From: Candidula unifasciata
Lineage: Eukaryota > Mollusca > Gastropoda > Stylommatophora > Geomitridae
Length of the DNA: 64,000 bases
Reading direction: 5' to 3'
Assembly (NCBI GenBank): GCA_905116865.2
Contig: CAJHNH020002690.1
Location: 1-64,000 of the forward strand
Part shown: piece after piece, positions 1 through 11,892 of the stretch
Position numbering within the stretch: the stretch's first letter is position 1
How the letters are laid out: every line of letters begins with the position of its first letter
Position numbers and translations under genes: made by a program
Notes under the pieces: model-generated
The model's input: the letters and a program-made list of their open reading frames with translations, nothing else
What the model was told of the DNA's origin: nothing
Database searches by the model: none

Positions 1-359
1 ATATTTTGCCCAAATCCCCCCTTTGGCGCTTTATATGCCCAAAAATATTTCACTTTCGAACAAAAATCTGTTTATTAGGAAATTTTCCCTTGATGTTATG
101 ATTTTTTAAAAAGGGCAGTTCTCTTGGAAGTTTAATGTAAAACCATGCCCTTTTTTTTTTCATCCCGGGTTTACCTGAAATCGGCACCTAAAAATTAAAA
201 ATCTTTTCTCAAAATTGTACTAGCTAGAAACCCAGTTATTAGGCTTTTGGCCCAGGTGGCATTACTGAAGGAACTTTCCTAAAAAAATGCAGTTCTGAAT
301 TAGGAATCCTTCATTATCGAATTAAGAAAAGCTACTGAATGCAGTATTATGCGATTAAG
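1..359. other. no recognisable feature
   Basis: AT-rich sequence with an A/T homopolymer flavour. I see no exon, repeat head or inverted end. Confidence 0.6.
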
Positions 360-600
360 CCATTGACAAGAGCCACCTTGGTATAGTGGCTAAGATCTCT
401 CCTGCAGATCCAAAGGTGGTAGGTTTTGAGTCCGAGCGAAACCAGACATAAAAATAAAATGACCTTAGCCACCAGGTCGACCCAGTCTTGAGTGGGTAGC
501 AGATGTAGTCCTGGAAAGTAAACGCAGCCCGCAGATGTTGACCACATCTTCGGGGAGTGCCGATTGGTCCAAAAACTATAGATCTAGCACTGTGAGCACA
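360..600 (+). repeat. SINE family Y copy
   Basis: The copy starts GAGCCACCTTGGTATAGTGG and has a tRNA-like head with AGGTTTTGAGTCC. Its body (CACCAGGTCGACCCAGTCTT, GCCGATTGGTCC) matches the copy at 59735-59990. It is followed by a degenerate …ATAGATCTAGCAC. Confidence 0.75.
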
Positions 601-1361
601 CTGTGCATGAAAACATGTAAAAGGATCCTTCAATGTTTTGTTTTTGTAAACAAGCCATGCACATTTTACAGCTAAGCAAACAACAGCTTCTAAAGTATGG
701 TTTGAGGGAATAATACTAAAAAATAAAAATGTGATTGGGATCAAAAAGGGCAGTGGTCAGCAAACTCATAAACTAAAAGAGCCAAAAATCAACAGCAGGC
801 TGATTAAAAAATTTGTTGAGAGCATATTTATTTTTAAGAACCTGTCAAGAACCATGTTTTTTTGGAGTCAAAACCGATTTGTGGCCGACTGGCCGAGCCG
901 CACTCAGGCCGCTAAAGAAGCTGCATGCAGCTGGCGAGCCGTGATTTGTAGACCACTGGGCTACGGCATAATACTAATATTAACATATGTAACAGATTAA
1001 AGCTAACGGTATTATGTACATACATTAGCAGCCCAGGACTGCAGGTTACACCTGGCTGGTATAGTGATTATTGGCGCCATAATTATAACTTCTTTAGAGA
1101 CAGATTTCGATTTTTTTTAGAAAGCTCACGGCAGTAAACCTTCAGGTGGTATCCTGTAGGAAACAGATCGACCAGTTGATCAAATAGAAGTGCGGTAACA
1201 GATTGTAACATTAAGAGAAGAGAAATGTTTGTCTGCCGTCCAGATTTAAATAAAAAAAATAAAAAGTGCACTTTATTTTTGGTTGACCTCGGCCCCTTTT
1301 TTAATAGGTTATATTTCTGATGTCCTTTTCTTAGTATTAAGTCCCTCAGATCTCAAATATT
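601..1361. other. no recognisable gene; possible decayed tRNA-like piece
   Basis: AT-rich. At 880-965 GGCCGACTGGCCGAGCC and CCACTGGGCTACG resemble a reversed tRNA-like head but are too diverged to call. Confidence 0.5.
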
Positions 1362-1663
1362 CCCAGTATGGGTTCTAGTGACCCATTGTGGGGAAAACAA
1401 AACAAACATAGACCCACTGCCTCCCCAAAAGCATGTAGTAAGGGTCGACTGATTGGGAGCTTGCTTTAAAGATGGAGTGCATCTGCCTGCAAGGCAAGGA
1501 ACCAACAGTCTGCATACACATGAGTCAAATCTGTAAAGCAGATGTGCACACAACACTCAGGTTCAGGAACAGGTCTAGAGTCCAGAGGTGGACAAAAACC
1601 AGAACTTTCTGCCAGAGTGAACAGCTGGTGAGTGAGAAGAAGAAGAAGAAAATGAAGAACTGA
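1362..1663 (+). repeat. family X repeat (about 300 bp, (GAA)n tail)
   Basis: It runs from GGGTTCTAGTGACCCATTGT through ATAGACCCACTGCCTCCCCA, GCATGTAGTAAGGGTCGACT, GGCAAGGAACCAACAGTCTG and CCAGAACTTTCTGCCAGAGT to AGAAGAAGAAGAAGAAAATG. The same blocks recur in the same order in at least eight other places here. Short reading frames across the copies are incidental. Confidence 0.85.
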
Positions 1664-2289
1664 AGATCTCAAATTTGAAACTTCACTATATATCCAGCAT
1701 CTCTGGCAACACCCTAAGTATATACTGACATTATTTCTGAAAACACTTCACTGTATTTTAAAATTGATGCCACAAATTATTGATTTTTGTGGTCAGGGAC
1801 ACCCTTCTACCGGCTGCAAGTCTCAGTGGAAGATGCCACTTTGTTGGTTCCTCCTTAGCAGAATCCTGATAGTGATCATTGTCCTGGAGTTTTTTTTATG
1901 TCTAGAATTGCTTTATGTTGGTTTGTGATCTTAAACTAGGAACTTAGCATGAAGGCATCAGATTCACGGATTGGCTTATTAAAAAATTGGAGTTGGAAAT
2001 AGTTGAACATGGAGGTTGACATTTCAAGAGATTTGCAGAACCTGTTAATTTTAATGGCAGATATTATGACAGGTGTTTTATACAGCTTCTTCTTCTTCTT
2101 CTTCTTCTCCTCTTCCACCTTGTACCTCAGCGAAGTGTCGGGGAGGGTGAGATGTAACATTTGTTGATGAGCTCTGTTAAATCTACTATTAAGACTGATG
2201 TTCATTTCTGCAATGCTGTTCTTAATCCCATCACTCTATCTTTTCCGAGGTCTTCCACACTGATACGTGCGGTCCTTCATTGTGACGTG

Positions 2290-2905
2290 CAGAGCTTCAT
2301 GCTGATGTGTGTGGTACCAAGATGAAATAGGCCAAGTAGGGGTAAAACAGTAGTTACTTCAATGCTTTCAAAAGGTAGAGTTCGAACGCTATGCGTTAAG
2401 TTCCAACGGTTGTATTGATATATACAATCAGCAATACAAGGAGAAATACATATGCAATCAATAATCAACTCGTTCAACCAAAGCTCACTCGTACATCCAT
2501 GGACGGATATGTCCTTACGATAGGTCGCAGTCCGACCTTGAGATCATGACAATCATCTTGGTCCTCGGACAAGTCCGAATTAAGCAATGAAAGTATACCG
2601 GCTTGCTGCCGAGAATGTAGTGCTCACCAGCTTCCTGCTGAGGTCTTGGAGTCCCGGGGTAAAACGTCCTCAAGGATCCAACTTTATATAACGTTTGCTT
2701 CCGTGGGATCCCGGGGTAAAGCGTCCTCAAGGATTCCCACGTCCGTCTCCTTCGGACTATAAACATCAACTGCTTTGACAACAATATTCTCATAACAACG
2801 TTACGTATTGTTTTGACGTCTTATTTGCTCACTCCGTACCGGTGCGTTCTGGTGCACATTCGCACGCGACACACACGCTCTATACCCATTGTAACGTTTT
2901 AGTGG
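2290..2905 (+). mobile_element. possible solo LTR
   Basis: A compositionally distinct block with GTGTGTGGTACCAAGATG at the left and CCCATTGTAACG at the right, followed by TTTTAGTGGGGCTCGCTG, which resembles the start of an LTR-element leader. A TTTATATAACG stretch could be a promoter. No second LTR or target duplication was identified, so this is tentative. Confidence 0.3.
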
Positions 2906-3204
2906 GGCTCGCTGTAGCAGATAGTACCAGGGAATTCTTGTTAAGTTTTATACAGCAGGCATTTATAATTTGTTTAGAACCAGTCATTTAATTATTTCTT
3001 TTCCATGGCTGTTGTACAGTTCAACATTTAAAGTATATTAAAAGAGCATTTAATTTATCATCATCATAAATAACTATTTTACCATTGGTTAGCTATTTAA
3101 AACAATTTAAAAGCTTTTTATTTTACAAGTGGTTTGATTATTCTTGTGCTTGTTTTTTGTTTATTCCATTCTGATATGTTTTCTTCTCTTTTTTTCTGCC
3201 TTTT

Positions 3205-3640
3205 TAGCTCCCAATGAAGCATAGGCCCTCAACCAACTTACGCCAAGTTGTTCTATCCTTTGCTATTACACACAGCTCTCCCCCGTGTCCTCCCCTCTTT
3301 CTAACTTTATTCTCCAGCTCCCTCCCTTAATTCCTGTGCCCCTGTGGGTTCCATTTCAAAGAAATTCTAGTTATATTGTTCTCTGGTTTTCTCAATGTGT
3401 GTCCTATCCAACACTTGCCTCTTTTCTTCACCTCTTGGTCCACTGGAGCTTGCTCTCTCCCAAAGCTCTACATTAGGGATTCTATCATACCATTTGATCC
3501 CCTCTATTCTGAGCAGGCACCAGTTAATGAATGTCTGTAGTTTATTAGTACATGCCTTAGTTGTTCTCCATGTTATGCATAAAAAAAAACACATATTTTT
3601 TCTCAATGTGAAACTATTATGTAAAATTTGAGCCATACAG
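3205..3640 (-). mobile_element. LINE reverse-transcriptase C-terminal remnant
   Basis: Minus-strand translation gives TWRTTKACTNKLQTFINWCL, RIEGIKWYDRIPNVELWERA and, after frameshifts, EGLCFIGS. It matches the stereotyped tail of molluscan and cnidarian LINE polyproteins (ETW…LQTFIN-CLR-I…W…I-N-ELW…GLC). The piece is 5'-truncated and broken. Confidence 0.72.
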
Positions 3641-4187
3641 CTTTATGCTTTACGATAACCAGGCATTTACTGACAGAAAATCACAATAGTCCTACGAAAA
3701 TATACAATCTGTTAGCAGCGACAAACTTCTGAATGTAGAATTGTCTAGTAATACCACAAACAAGCAGCAATGCTGAAGTTGGTTTTTGAGGCTCTGTAAA
3801 GGATTTGCAGCTAAGTTTTTAAAGCACAATATAATCTGTGAAGATTAGCTAGTTACAGATGACCACTTTGCTATGATTAAGAAATGTTTGTCATTAATTT
3901 TACTAATATTTACTTTAACTAATAGTTTAAGGTCCAGCCAGACTAAACTTGACATACCATGGTAAGTTGAATCCTTTTCTTCTCCAGTTGATTCATTATA
4001 TGCATTTTTTTTTTAAATTAGCGCTACTTGCAATCTGCTTCCACACACTAGTATGTTTGGTTTTGATGGTTGTGGCTATAATTAGACATGACTTTTGATA
4101 ATTGTTAATTTACCTGAAATTTTTATTTTTTTTAAAGTGATGGAGCAGGGTAAGTTTAATGCCTTGAGGTTTGACAGTGTCAGAGCA

Positions 4188-4478
4188 TGAAATGAAGTCT
4201 AAGCATGACTGAATCTTGATGTGACATGAAGTCCAAGCATGACTAAATCTTGATGTGACATGAAGTCCAAGCATGACTAAATCTTGATGTGACATGAAGT
4301 CCAGGCATGACTGAATCTTGATATGACACGAAATCCAAGCATGACTGAAAGTTGAAATGATGTGAAGTCCATGCATGACTGAATCTTGATGTGACATGAA
4401 GTCAAAGCATGATAAATCTTGATATAGCTTAAAGTTCAAGCTTGACTGAATCTTGATGTGACATGGTTCAAGCATGAC
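4188..4478. repeat. 34-bp minisatellite, about 8 units
   Basis: The unit is GAAGTCCAAGCATGACTAAA TCTTGATGTGACAT with point changes and small indels. The array produces an open frame on the minus strand (HIKIQSCLDFMS repeats) that is a by-product of the repeat. Confidence 0.9.
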
Positions 4479-4914
4479 TGAATTTTGTTTTATAAACTGT
4501 CCAGTTTATGTTACATTTGAAAACAAAATATCTGCAAATAGATTATTTGGTAAGATAAATTCTTGCTTAGAGAAGTTCAAGATTTTAATTTTTAAAGTAA
4601 AAGTAAACAGTACCCAGTGCACGCCACTGGCATCTCAGGACGTAAAATGCTAGACCAGTATTTTTAGAGGCCAAATGTCACTTGATCCCTAATATGAAAC
4701 ACATGTTGCTGACCACCTTTACTTCCTGAAACATTTTCTGATCTGATAACCATTACTCTGTGTAGGGAGGCAGCTAGCCCTTCTTTCTCTCACAGCATAA
4801 GAAATTTGTCAGCATAAAGAAACATCTTATATAAAGCATATTCATTGCCACTATATGCTACAAGTGCCAGACATGGTAACTCACAGCAGACCAGGAAACC
4901 AGTTTAAAAGAAAA

Positions 4915-5130
4915 TTAGCAAGCAACCTTGGAAATATGCTTGAGATGGGTTGCCCGTGTGTCCAGAAAAGATCAAATCAGGAATAAGGTCATAAGAGAAA
5001 AGGTCAACTCAGAACAAATTCTAGATTACATACAAACACAGCAAATAAAATGGTTTGCCCACTTAGAGAGAATGCCTTGTAATGCCATATCGTATAAAGA
5101 ATACAACACTAAAACAGAAGGATATAAATG
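4915..5130 (+). mobile_element. LINE reverse-transcriptase tail
   Basis: CLRWVARVSRKDQIRNKVIR followed by ILDYIQTQQIKWFAHLERMP is the classic C-terminal block of LINE proteins (RNE-IRE…ILD-I-Q-Q-KWFGHLERMP). The same block occurs, reversed, at 28092-28431. Confidence 0.82.
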
Positions 5131-5224
5131 CTTCATGTGCTGACTCAGTCGTAAACAGTCAGTCTCAGAAGTCATGCTAATATGAACATTCCTACTCCAC
5201 TCATACACTTACTTACCTTCTTCA

Positions 5225-5760
5225 AACTAGGCAGTCGGAGTAAGGTAACTTTGCAATGGATACCATCCCACTGTGGAGTTTCTGGAAATGAAAGAGCTGG
5301 TAAAAAAAAAGAGCTGATAAACTAGCTAAGAAAGGTGCAAATAAAGAACAGCCTGACATACCAGTCTCTTATCAGCAAAAGAAGAGACTAATCAAATCAA
5401 TCAGAAAACCGCTACAAGACTTTTACCATTTTATGGACAGAGCAGAGCAAGTTATTATTCTACGCCTTAGAACAGGACACAGTCAACTTTGCATTCACAT
5501 GTACACAAAATTTAAAGTCAGCAAATCCGCCATGAGCACATGTGGATTGCACCTGAGACAACAGATCATGTCCTCCTGTCTCAGATAAAACATATCAAGG
5601 TGCAACTTTTGGCCAAGACAAACATTGGTGCAAGTCAGACTTTACGGGTCGCTGAGTGAATGACAAAATACAGTGAAGTTCATACTAGAGACAACATTGC
5701 AGATATAGATCATTTATTTTGCGCGAACAAAAAAAGAAGACTTACCTAACAGACACACTT
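5225..5760 (+). mobile_element. LINE RNase H and 3' end remnant
   Basis: VTLQWIPSHCGVSGNERAG is followed by RADKLAKKGANKEQPD, the end of an RNase H domain, then a degraded C-terminal half. The 3' end (TTTGCGCGAACAAAAAAAGA) matches the 3' end at 23641-23745. Confidence 0.75.
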
Positions 5761-6059
5761 ACCATACTGAGCCTTCATTTGCAGATCGATTTCTACAGTG
5801 ATCACCCTCCACTGATTTAGAAATTCTGGATAACAGAATACTGCTCCTATTTTGTGTGTCAAAAAGTGGGGCCGCCATCTTTAAACTGTCATAAAGACAC
5901 TGTGTTCATCAGCACAGTGGTGTTGTGTGCTTAACACTGATGGCACACTTAACCAAATATTGACAGGTTACAAGACGGTGGCATAGTCATTGTAATTTCT
6001 GTCACACTTTTGGGGTTTTCACTTGAAGCCTGTCCTGTATGTTTCAGTTCATGTTATGA

Positions 6060-6690
6060 ACATCATCATCATCAGGTGCCTTGCCGACTTGCATGTGTGA
6101 TCATGCCTTTCCACAATCTGCGATCTCCTGCATCATGTATCAGTTCGTGTGTTGACACACCTCCCTGCCATGCAACAAGACTGTCAAGAATCATCTCTCG
6201 TTGTCTTCCTCTATCCCTCCTTCCACAGATCTTTCCAGTGGTCACAACATGTTCCATTTTCCCTCTTCTCATAACATGGCCGAAAAAGGATGTCTCCTTC
6301 TGATGTATATGATAAGTTGTTTTCGGGCTCCCGCCTCTTTCAAAACCTCTTTGTTGCTCTTTTTGACTGCCCAAGATGTTTTAAACATTTTTCTGTAAAA
6401 CCACATCTCTGAGGCTCAAGAAACAGTTTTACCTGTCTGCGGATTGTCCAGGACTCACAGCCATATGTTAATACTGGATGTATGTTGCAAGCAAGAATTC
6501 TTTTTCTAACCCTCAATGACAAAGATATATTGCATATTTTATAAAATGCAGTTTTTGACCTATTCTGTTTCTTATCTCAGTAATGCATCTTCTATCTGAT
6601 GTTATCCATGTGCCCAGATAATTAAATTTCTGTACTTGTCCTACAATAACACCATTGACATAATTATTAAGATGATTAATTTCAATACAC
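6060..6690 (-). mobile_element. LINE reverse-transcriptase thumb and tail, (GAT)n tail
   Basis: Minus-strand pieces run VGQVQKFNYLGTWITSDRRC, EIRNRIGQ, KRILACNIHPVLTYGCESWT (the YGCE-W motif) and FFGHVMRRGKMEHVVTTGKI, then GRRDRGRQREMILDSL, in order, with minor frameshifts. The 3' end abuts CATCATCATCATCA at 6061-6075, a (GAT)n tail on the element's strand. Related copies are at 18980-19275, 23298-23960, 28720-29060 and 57880-58060. Confidence 0.82.
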
Positions 6691-6770
6691 TAGATAAAAC
6701 CTTGTGTCACTATAACAGTTTTAGTGTAGTGGCTCCATATTTATAAAGAATAACATTTTTATTTCCTGAA

Positions 6771-7018
6771 TTAACTCTTTCAGTACCAGAAGGTTTTACG
6801 TGAGATGCGAAAGGGAAGAAATAAATTTAAAGGGAGAGCATGAATTCATTACTTTTAAAGTGGCAACAGACACAGTGGCTATAACTTTTTGGGAAAACCA
6901 GATTTGTTTAGTATGTCCTTACCAAATTTCAGAAATAAAGAGCACATTATGCTTTCGAGGGAAATCAAGGGACAGAGACACTTACACATCAGGCGTTTCT
7001 TGGTACCAAAAGAGTTAA
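6771..7018. mobile_element. TTAA-flanked MITE (piggyBac-like), 248 bp
   Basis: Ends are TTAACTCTTTCAGTACCA and TGGTACCAAAAGAGTTAA, an inverted repeat with TTAA at both outer edges (6771-6774 and 7015-7018). TTAA is the piggyBac target. The 72-codon frame across it is not recognisable as a protein. Confidence 0.75.
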
Positions 7019-8454
7019 TAACATGTTAGAGAATGCATGGTGCATCAGTTGTAAACATTTCAATTGTATTGTTTGTTTTCACCACCAGTGACAGTAACTG
7101 AACATTTTCCTAGACTTGATGTAAAACCTATTACATGGCTTTTTGTGTGTCCATGGTATATTTTTGACTTAGTGTATATATTCATTTTATGACTGTTTGC
7201 ATCCCGAGGGTAATATCCAAAAGAAAACTGCACTAGTGTGCGTCATAAATCGTGGTAAAATTTGAATATTTTAAGAAAAAAATTTGACTTGGAATCTGAC
7301 ATTGCTTCACTGAGTTAAGAAAATGTTTGTATATTTTCCAAAACTGTCTAGAATCTATGACATTGCTGGACACTATTTGCAATGACTTTACTTAGAACCT
7401 ATAACTTTGCTTTTCACTAAATAAGGACAGCATGTGTAAACATATGCCGTTGTTTTATTGAAGGTACTAACTGGGGAGCTTCCAGTTAACCAAACTGGCC
7501 TAGACTGAAAACCAGATTGTTTGCCCTCGGACATGGCCTATAAATATAGGTACTTGAGTCAGCGTTAAATTTGAGAAGGAAATGTTTGAGAAAATAGATC
7601 TTCATGCAGCATTCATCTAGTATATGTGAACTTAAACACTCTGTAACCGTTTGGTAAAATTTAACCCTTTGGTAGTATTTAACACTTTGGTAGTATTTAA
7701 CTGTTTTTCAGTAGTTAACCCTTTGGTAATATTTCTTACAAAAAAATTAATATTTAACTTTCAGGAGTATTTGTACACAACCCATAGCTGTTCTTAACTG
7801 TCTTTGCATGCCAAACACTGAAATTAGAACATTTACATTTTCTGTAACTGCATTCAGAAAAGCTCTAAACATTGTTTATTATTTGTTTGGACGCATGCTT
7901 AAATACCAGCTTTAGATTGCTTGGGTTGTGTCTGTAACATAATATTGCATTCTTTCTTTAACATAGCTTGCTTGAATTCAATCTTTAACAGTATTTGCTT
8001 GTAGCTAGTCTTCTGCTGCTTGCACCATTGATATTGCATTTTATAATGTAAGCCTTTCAGTAATTTGTAGTTATTTGTTATATTTAACTAGGGATTTAAA
8101 AAAAAAAAAGGAATTAAATGACTAATTGCCTTGAGTTGGATTGGGTATATGATGCTAGCCCCATCATTTGTAAACCAGTCAGAACACACAGTGACGTGGT
8201 TGATATGTTGGCGGTCTTTACTTCCCATAACAATTTCTGGTGCCTATTCTAGGCTTAATGAGTATGGGAGACAAGGTCAGTTTTAAAAATCTATTGAAGA
8301 ACTGAACATATGACCATGAAGGCTGCAATGGTTAGATAAAACTGCATGTCATTCTTAGGACAGCCTCGTCTCACACAAGATACTGGTCATTATATTTAGA
8401 TTGCATACTGGACACAACAGGCTCTGCATCCATATGTACTGCCAATTACTGCCT
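7019..8454. other. AT-rich sequence without recognised genes
   Basis: Apart from the short tandem repeat at 7655-7745 and a weak reversed family Y body near 8195-8250 (GGCGGTCTTTACTTCCC), I see nothing. Confidence 0.55.
7655..7745. repeat. short 21-bp tandem repeat, about 4 units
   Basis: TTTAACCCTTTGGTAGTA and variants (CCGTTTGGTAAAATT, ACACTTTGGTAGTATT) are repeated, decaying to the right. Confidence 0.65.
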
Positions 8455-8660
8455 TTTTTATACCACTTTTGCAATGTAGGCAGGGGGGTCTTTAGCCTGA
8501 GGATTTACGGCCGCAAGGCTAGTGCTGTTGCCACGACTGTGCAGGTGAGGATTTTTATTTTGCCCCCATAAGAAAAAATCCCCAGCTTTACAGAGGATTT
8601 GAACCCAGGTCTCCTGCTTGAGAGCCCAGCATTCCAACCCTTCGGGTAGCCGCTTGTCAT
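8455..8660 (-). repeat. SINE family Z copy (tRNA-derived)
   Basis: Plus text includes GTAGGCAGGGGGGTCTTTAG, GCCGCAAGGCTAGTGCTGTT and GAGGATTTGAACCCAGGTCT and ends in a reversed tRNA-like head. The B box is visible as TTTGAACC. It matches 37590-37805. Confidence 0.78.
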
Positions 8661-8979
8661 CCATATGTACTAGATGTTCAATACTGGGGATTTGGAACTT
8701 TGTGGACAAACACCAAAGAATACTGACCATGCACTGCAGACGTGGTGTCTGCTTGCAGTTGAGAGATCTCAGTTTTTCACCAGTTGACATTCCAGTGGAA
8801 ATCAAGCTGTGTGGAAGACATGTCGCACCACAAACTTCATAAAATACCAATTTGGCCTTCACATTTGAAAACCACTGGCAGGGAGAACAAAAATAAGATG
8901 ATGATTGCTAGGATGTGTAGCATTATATACTTACTTGTGAATTATTTGTAAAATTATATGAGGTTTTCAGTTTGAACAA

Positions 8980-9257
8980 CGGATCAACATCATGGCACAC
9001 GGGTAGTAACCCATAATTGCTCATTCTTCTTCTAACTCAGGCACAGGCTCAGTAGCACCGGCGAGGATCCTGAAATACTTTTTTGGGTAGATTTTTTACT
9101 CAAAATTTTGCCCGGGCAGCGCTGTTAGGCTACTCTTTTTAATTTCCAACTGCCAAGGGATTTTTTACGTAGGCAACACAGGCGTCCGATCTCACCACCC
9201 AGAGACCAGGTGAAGTCCAGGTACACGTGAAAAAATCCCATCCCTTACCGGGGATTC
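8980..9257 (-). repeat. SINE family W copy, truncated
   Basis: It shares GAACAACGGATCAACATCAT, GCACCGGCGAGGATCCT, GGGCAGCGCTGTTAGGCTAC and GGCGTCCGATCTCACCACCC with 48410-48825. The right side stops at GGGGATTCAA, where a TGTA-rich microsatellite begins. Confidence 0.78.
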
Positions 9258-9264
9258 AATATAT

Positions 9265-10215
9265 AAGTGAATGTTTGTATGAGGGTGTCTGTTTGTGTGA
9301 TTAGTTATGTGTGTATGCATGCATATGTGTTTATGTATGTTATGTGTATGTATGTATGCACGTATGTGTGTTTGTATGCATGTTGGTGGATGTATGTATG
9401 TATCTGTGTAAGTATGTGTGTGAATTTATGAGTGTTTGCAAGTATGTATGTATGCTTGTAAGTATGTGAGTGTATGTATGGATGTGTGTATGTATGCATG
9501 TGTGTGTGTGCGCGCGCATGTCTGTCTATGTAAATGTGTGTTTTGTTCATATGTCGATGTATGTTTGTATTATGTATGCATGCAGATTTAGCTTATGTAT
9601 GTACACATGTGTATGTGTGCGTATATGTATGTAGGTGCCATGTATGTATTATGTATGACTGTATGTATGAGAATGTATGAATGTAAATGTGTAAGTATGT
9701 GATTGTATCTGTGTGTGTATATTTATGTATAATGTGGGTGTATGCAGGTATATGTAGCTGTGTAGGTATGTGGGTGTTTGTGTATTTATAAAAGCATACA
9801 AGTGTGCATGTGTGTGTGATTGTGTGTGTATGCATGTGGATATATGAAAGTATATTTAGGTATGAATGTATGTGTGTAAAGATGTGAGTTTAGGTATAAA
9901 TGTGTGGATATATGTATGCATGTGTGTGGGTGTATGTATTCATGTAAGTGTAAATGTGTGGTTTTGGGCATATGTTGGTGTCTGTACATGTAATGGTATC
10001 TATGTGTGTATGCATGGGTGCATGTATAGATGTGTATATATGGAATGCGTGTGTGCATGGTATATCCATAAATGTATGTGTGTGTGTTTTCTGTTTGTGC
10101 ATTTATAATGCTTGTATATGTATGTAGATGCAGATGTGTATGTATCCGTATGTGTGTATATGAATTGTATTGTATGTATGACGTGTGTGTGAGTGTGTAT
10201 GATGGCGTAACGATG
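9265..10215. repeat. long imperfect TGTA/TGTATG microsatellite
   Basis: About 950 bp of TGTATGTATG-type sequence with interruptions. It generates His/Thr-rich open frames on the minus strand that are not genes. It begins exactly where SINE W breaks off. Confidence 0.9.
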
Positions 10216-10477
10216 TGTGAATGCATTATACAGTACTCTGAAAAATGAGTACGTAAAAGGGCCGAATGTCACAGGTTAACTTGAAGATCCTGTGTACACT
10301 ATTTGTCAAACTGACAATGGTTGCATGTAGATAACATGTCATGATGTTTTGCGTTGTCTCTGACATTGTTTGCTTGTTGTAACTCACATGGCATTCACTG
10401 TTTGTTTGCAGATCCTAAAACAGTTTTTGTTGTTTCTCAGTGGCTTTACTTGTTTGCATGTATTACCTTATAGCAGG

Positions 10478-10735
10478 TCTGTGTGGTAAAGTTGTCAAGT
10501 CATTTGCGTCGCATTGTGAAGGTCATGAATTCATTTCACGATGTGTCGTTCCATTCACGAGTGCAGATGTTATGGAGATCCAAATGGATCATCACTGGAG
10601 CTAGGGATTTTTTCCTTTGTCTGACACTCTCTGTAGGTGGCTCGCCTTTCTTCAGAGATAGACCTAGCCAGATGGGATCAAACACAGTGCTGTGAAGTCC
10701 ATTCTGTCAACTTTAACTTTTGCTTTATGTAAAAA
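10478..10735 (+). repeat. SINE-like element, family U (tRNA-like head)
   Basis: It starts GGTCTGTGTGGTAAAGTTGT, CAAGTCATTTGCGTCGCATT and GTGAAGGTCATGAATTCATT, the layout of a tRNA-derived A box and B box. The body holds GATCATCACTGGAGCTAGGG. Only one copy is seen here, so family status is inferred from the head. Confidence 0.5.
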
Positions 10736-10789
10736 TTATAATGATTGCTTGTAAAACAAAAAGTAAACATTCCTTTTCCCTCCCTTCAG

Positions 10790-11035
10790 GCATATGAAAC
10801 ATATAGCACTAGACCTGTATTTTATAGAGCAGTCAGCCCTTAGTGGGTGAAGTGGTCAACATCATGCCGGCCGCCTTTACTTCCTAGGACTTCACCTGGT
10901 ACCCGTTTATGGCTAGGTCAGTCTGGGAGCTTAGGTAATTTTTTAAAGAAGTCTGGCTCCATTTGGATTTGAACCACAACCTTCTGATCCACAAACAAGC
11001 ATCTAGCTGCTACACCTTGGTGGCTCCTGATTGCT
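10790..11035 (-). repeat. SINE family Y copy
   Basis: Reverse-strand copy. In plus orientation it reads from ACCTGTATTTTATAGAGCAG through CATGCCGGCCGCCTTTACTT and GGATTTGAACC to CTACACCTTGGTGGCTCC, the reversed tRNA-like head. Confidence 0.78.
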
Positions 11036-11064
11036 TGTGAAGTAGCCCCATACTGCTATTGGAA

Positions 11065-11300
11065 TGTGAAGTGGTAGTTAGTTAGTTGCGTATCCTTTAC
11101 AGGACATTGCAGAACCAACCCCAGCATTTTTTTGGCTGTTGTGGTATTTTTAGGCAAATTTACGTCCAGTAGTTTGCCATTGTTTTCTGGATAGTCGGCT
11201 TCTCGATACCACTGTTGAAGCCAGCGCAAGGCCGGCAGCTGGGATCGAACCCAGCACCCGGACATTACAAAGTGGTAAGCCTTTACATAATCGAGGCCAT
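11065..11300 (-). repeat. SINE family V copy
   Basis: Reverse-strand copy running from GTTGCGTATCCTTTACAGGA through AGTAGTTTGCCATTGTTTTC and CGGCAGCTGGGATCGAACCC to the end of the reversed tRNA-like head. Confidence 0.8.
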
Positions 11301-11454
11301 GTCATACATACAACCTGTCTGGTCAGTTTGGCTGGTCAGTTTCTTTCCTCATCGCCTTTTCTTTCCATTTCCTAGTCATACTAAGAGTACAACCACAAAT
11401 GTTTAACTGTGCAGTGACCAAATATTTAAAAAAAAAACATGTCAGATGTTAGAA

Positions 11455-11770
11455 TTCCCTGTGTGAGTTCTGGGGCTCCATTTTGGAGAACAAAGAATAG
11501 ACCCACTGCCCCTCCCCCCCCCCCCCCCCCCCTTTCCTCTCCCAACAAGCATATCATGGGAGGCGACTAATTAGGGGTGTTTCCTTCAAAGTTTGAATTC
11601 ATCTGTCTGAGAGGCAAGGAACCAACAGTCTGCATACATATAAGCTACATCTGTAAAATGGATGTGTATGCAAAACTCAAGTTCTCTTTTTCACGTTCAC
11701 CGGCTTTAAGTTCTGGAGAAAAGTTCAGGTTTTTCTTCCACTTCGGGTCTTTGGCTTTCTTAACAGGGCT
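11455..11770 (+). repeat. family X copy with an inverted 3' part
   Basis: The first 230 bases are forward family X (AAGAATAGACCCACTGCCCC, GGCAAGGAACCAACAGTCTG). From about 11690 the tail appears in reverse orientation (TTAAGTTCTGGAGAAAAGTT, then CTTCCACTTCGGGTC), so two opposite pieces are joined head to tail. A poly(C) run lies at 11513-11532. Confidence 0.72.
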
Positions 11771-11892
11771 GATTGCTGGCTGAATTTTACAGTAGCGTTG
11801 TTGATATGATGAGAAAGGCAGTCATATTTCAGTTCTTCTTAGTTGCCTCTTAAGACACGCATGGTAGATTATAGTTTACTGTATTCCAGTAT

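Noticed and set aside
6800..7018. A 72-codon frame
   Set aside because: It lies wholly inside a TTAA-bounded MITE and ends in its inverted repeat.
9305..10272. His/Thr-rich frames (up to 146 codons)
   Set aside because: They come from the TGTA-type microsatellite and have no domain, splice or start context.
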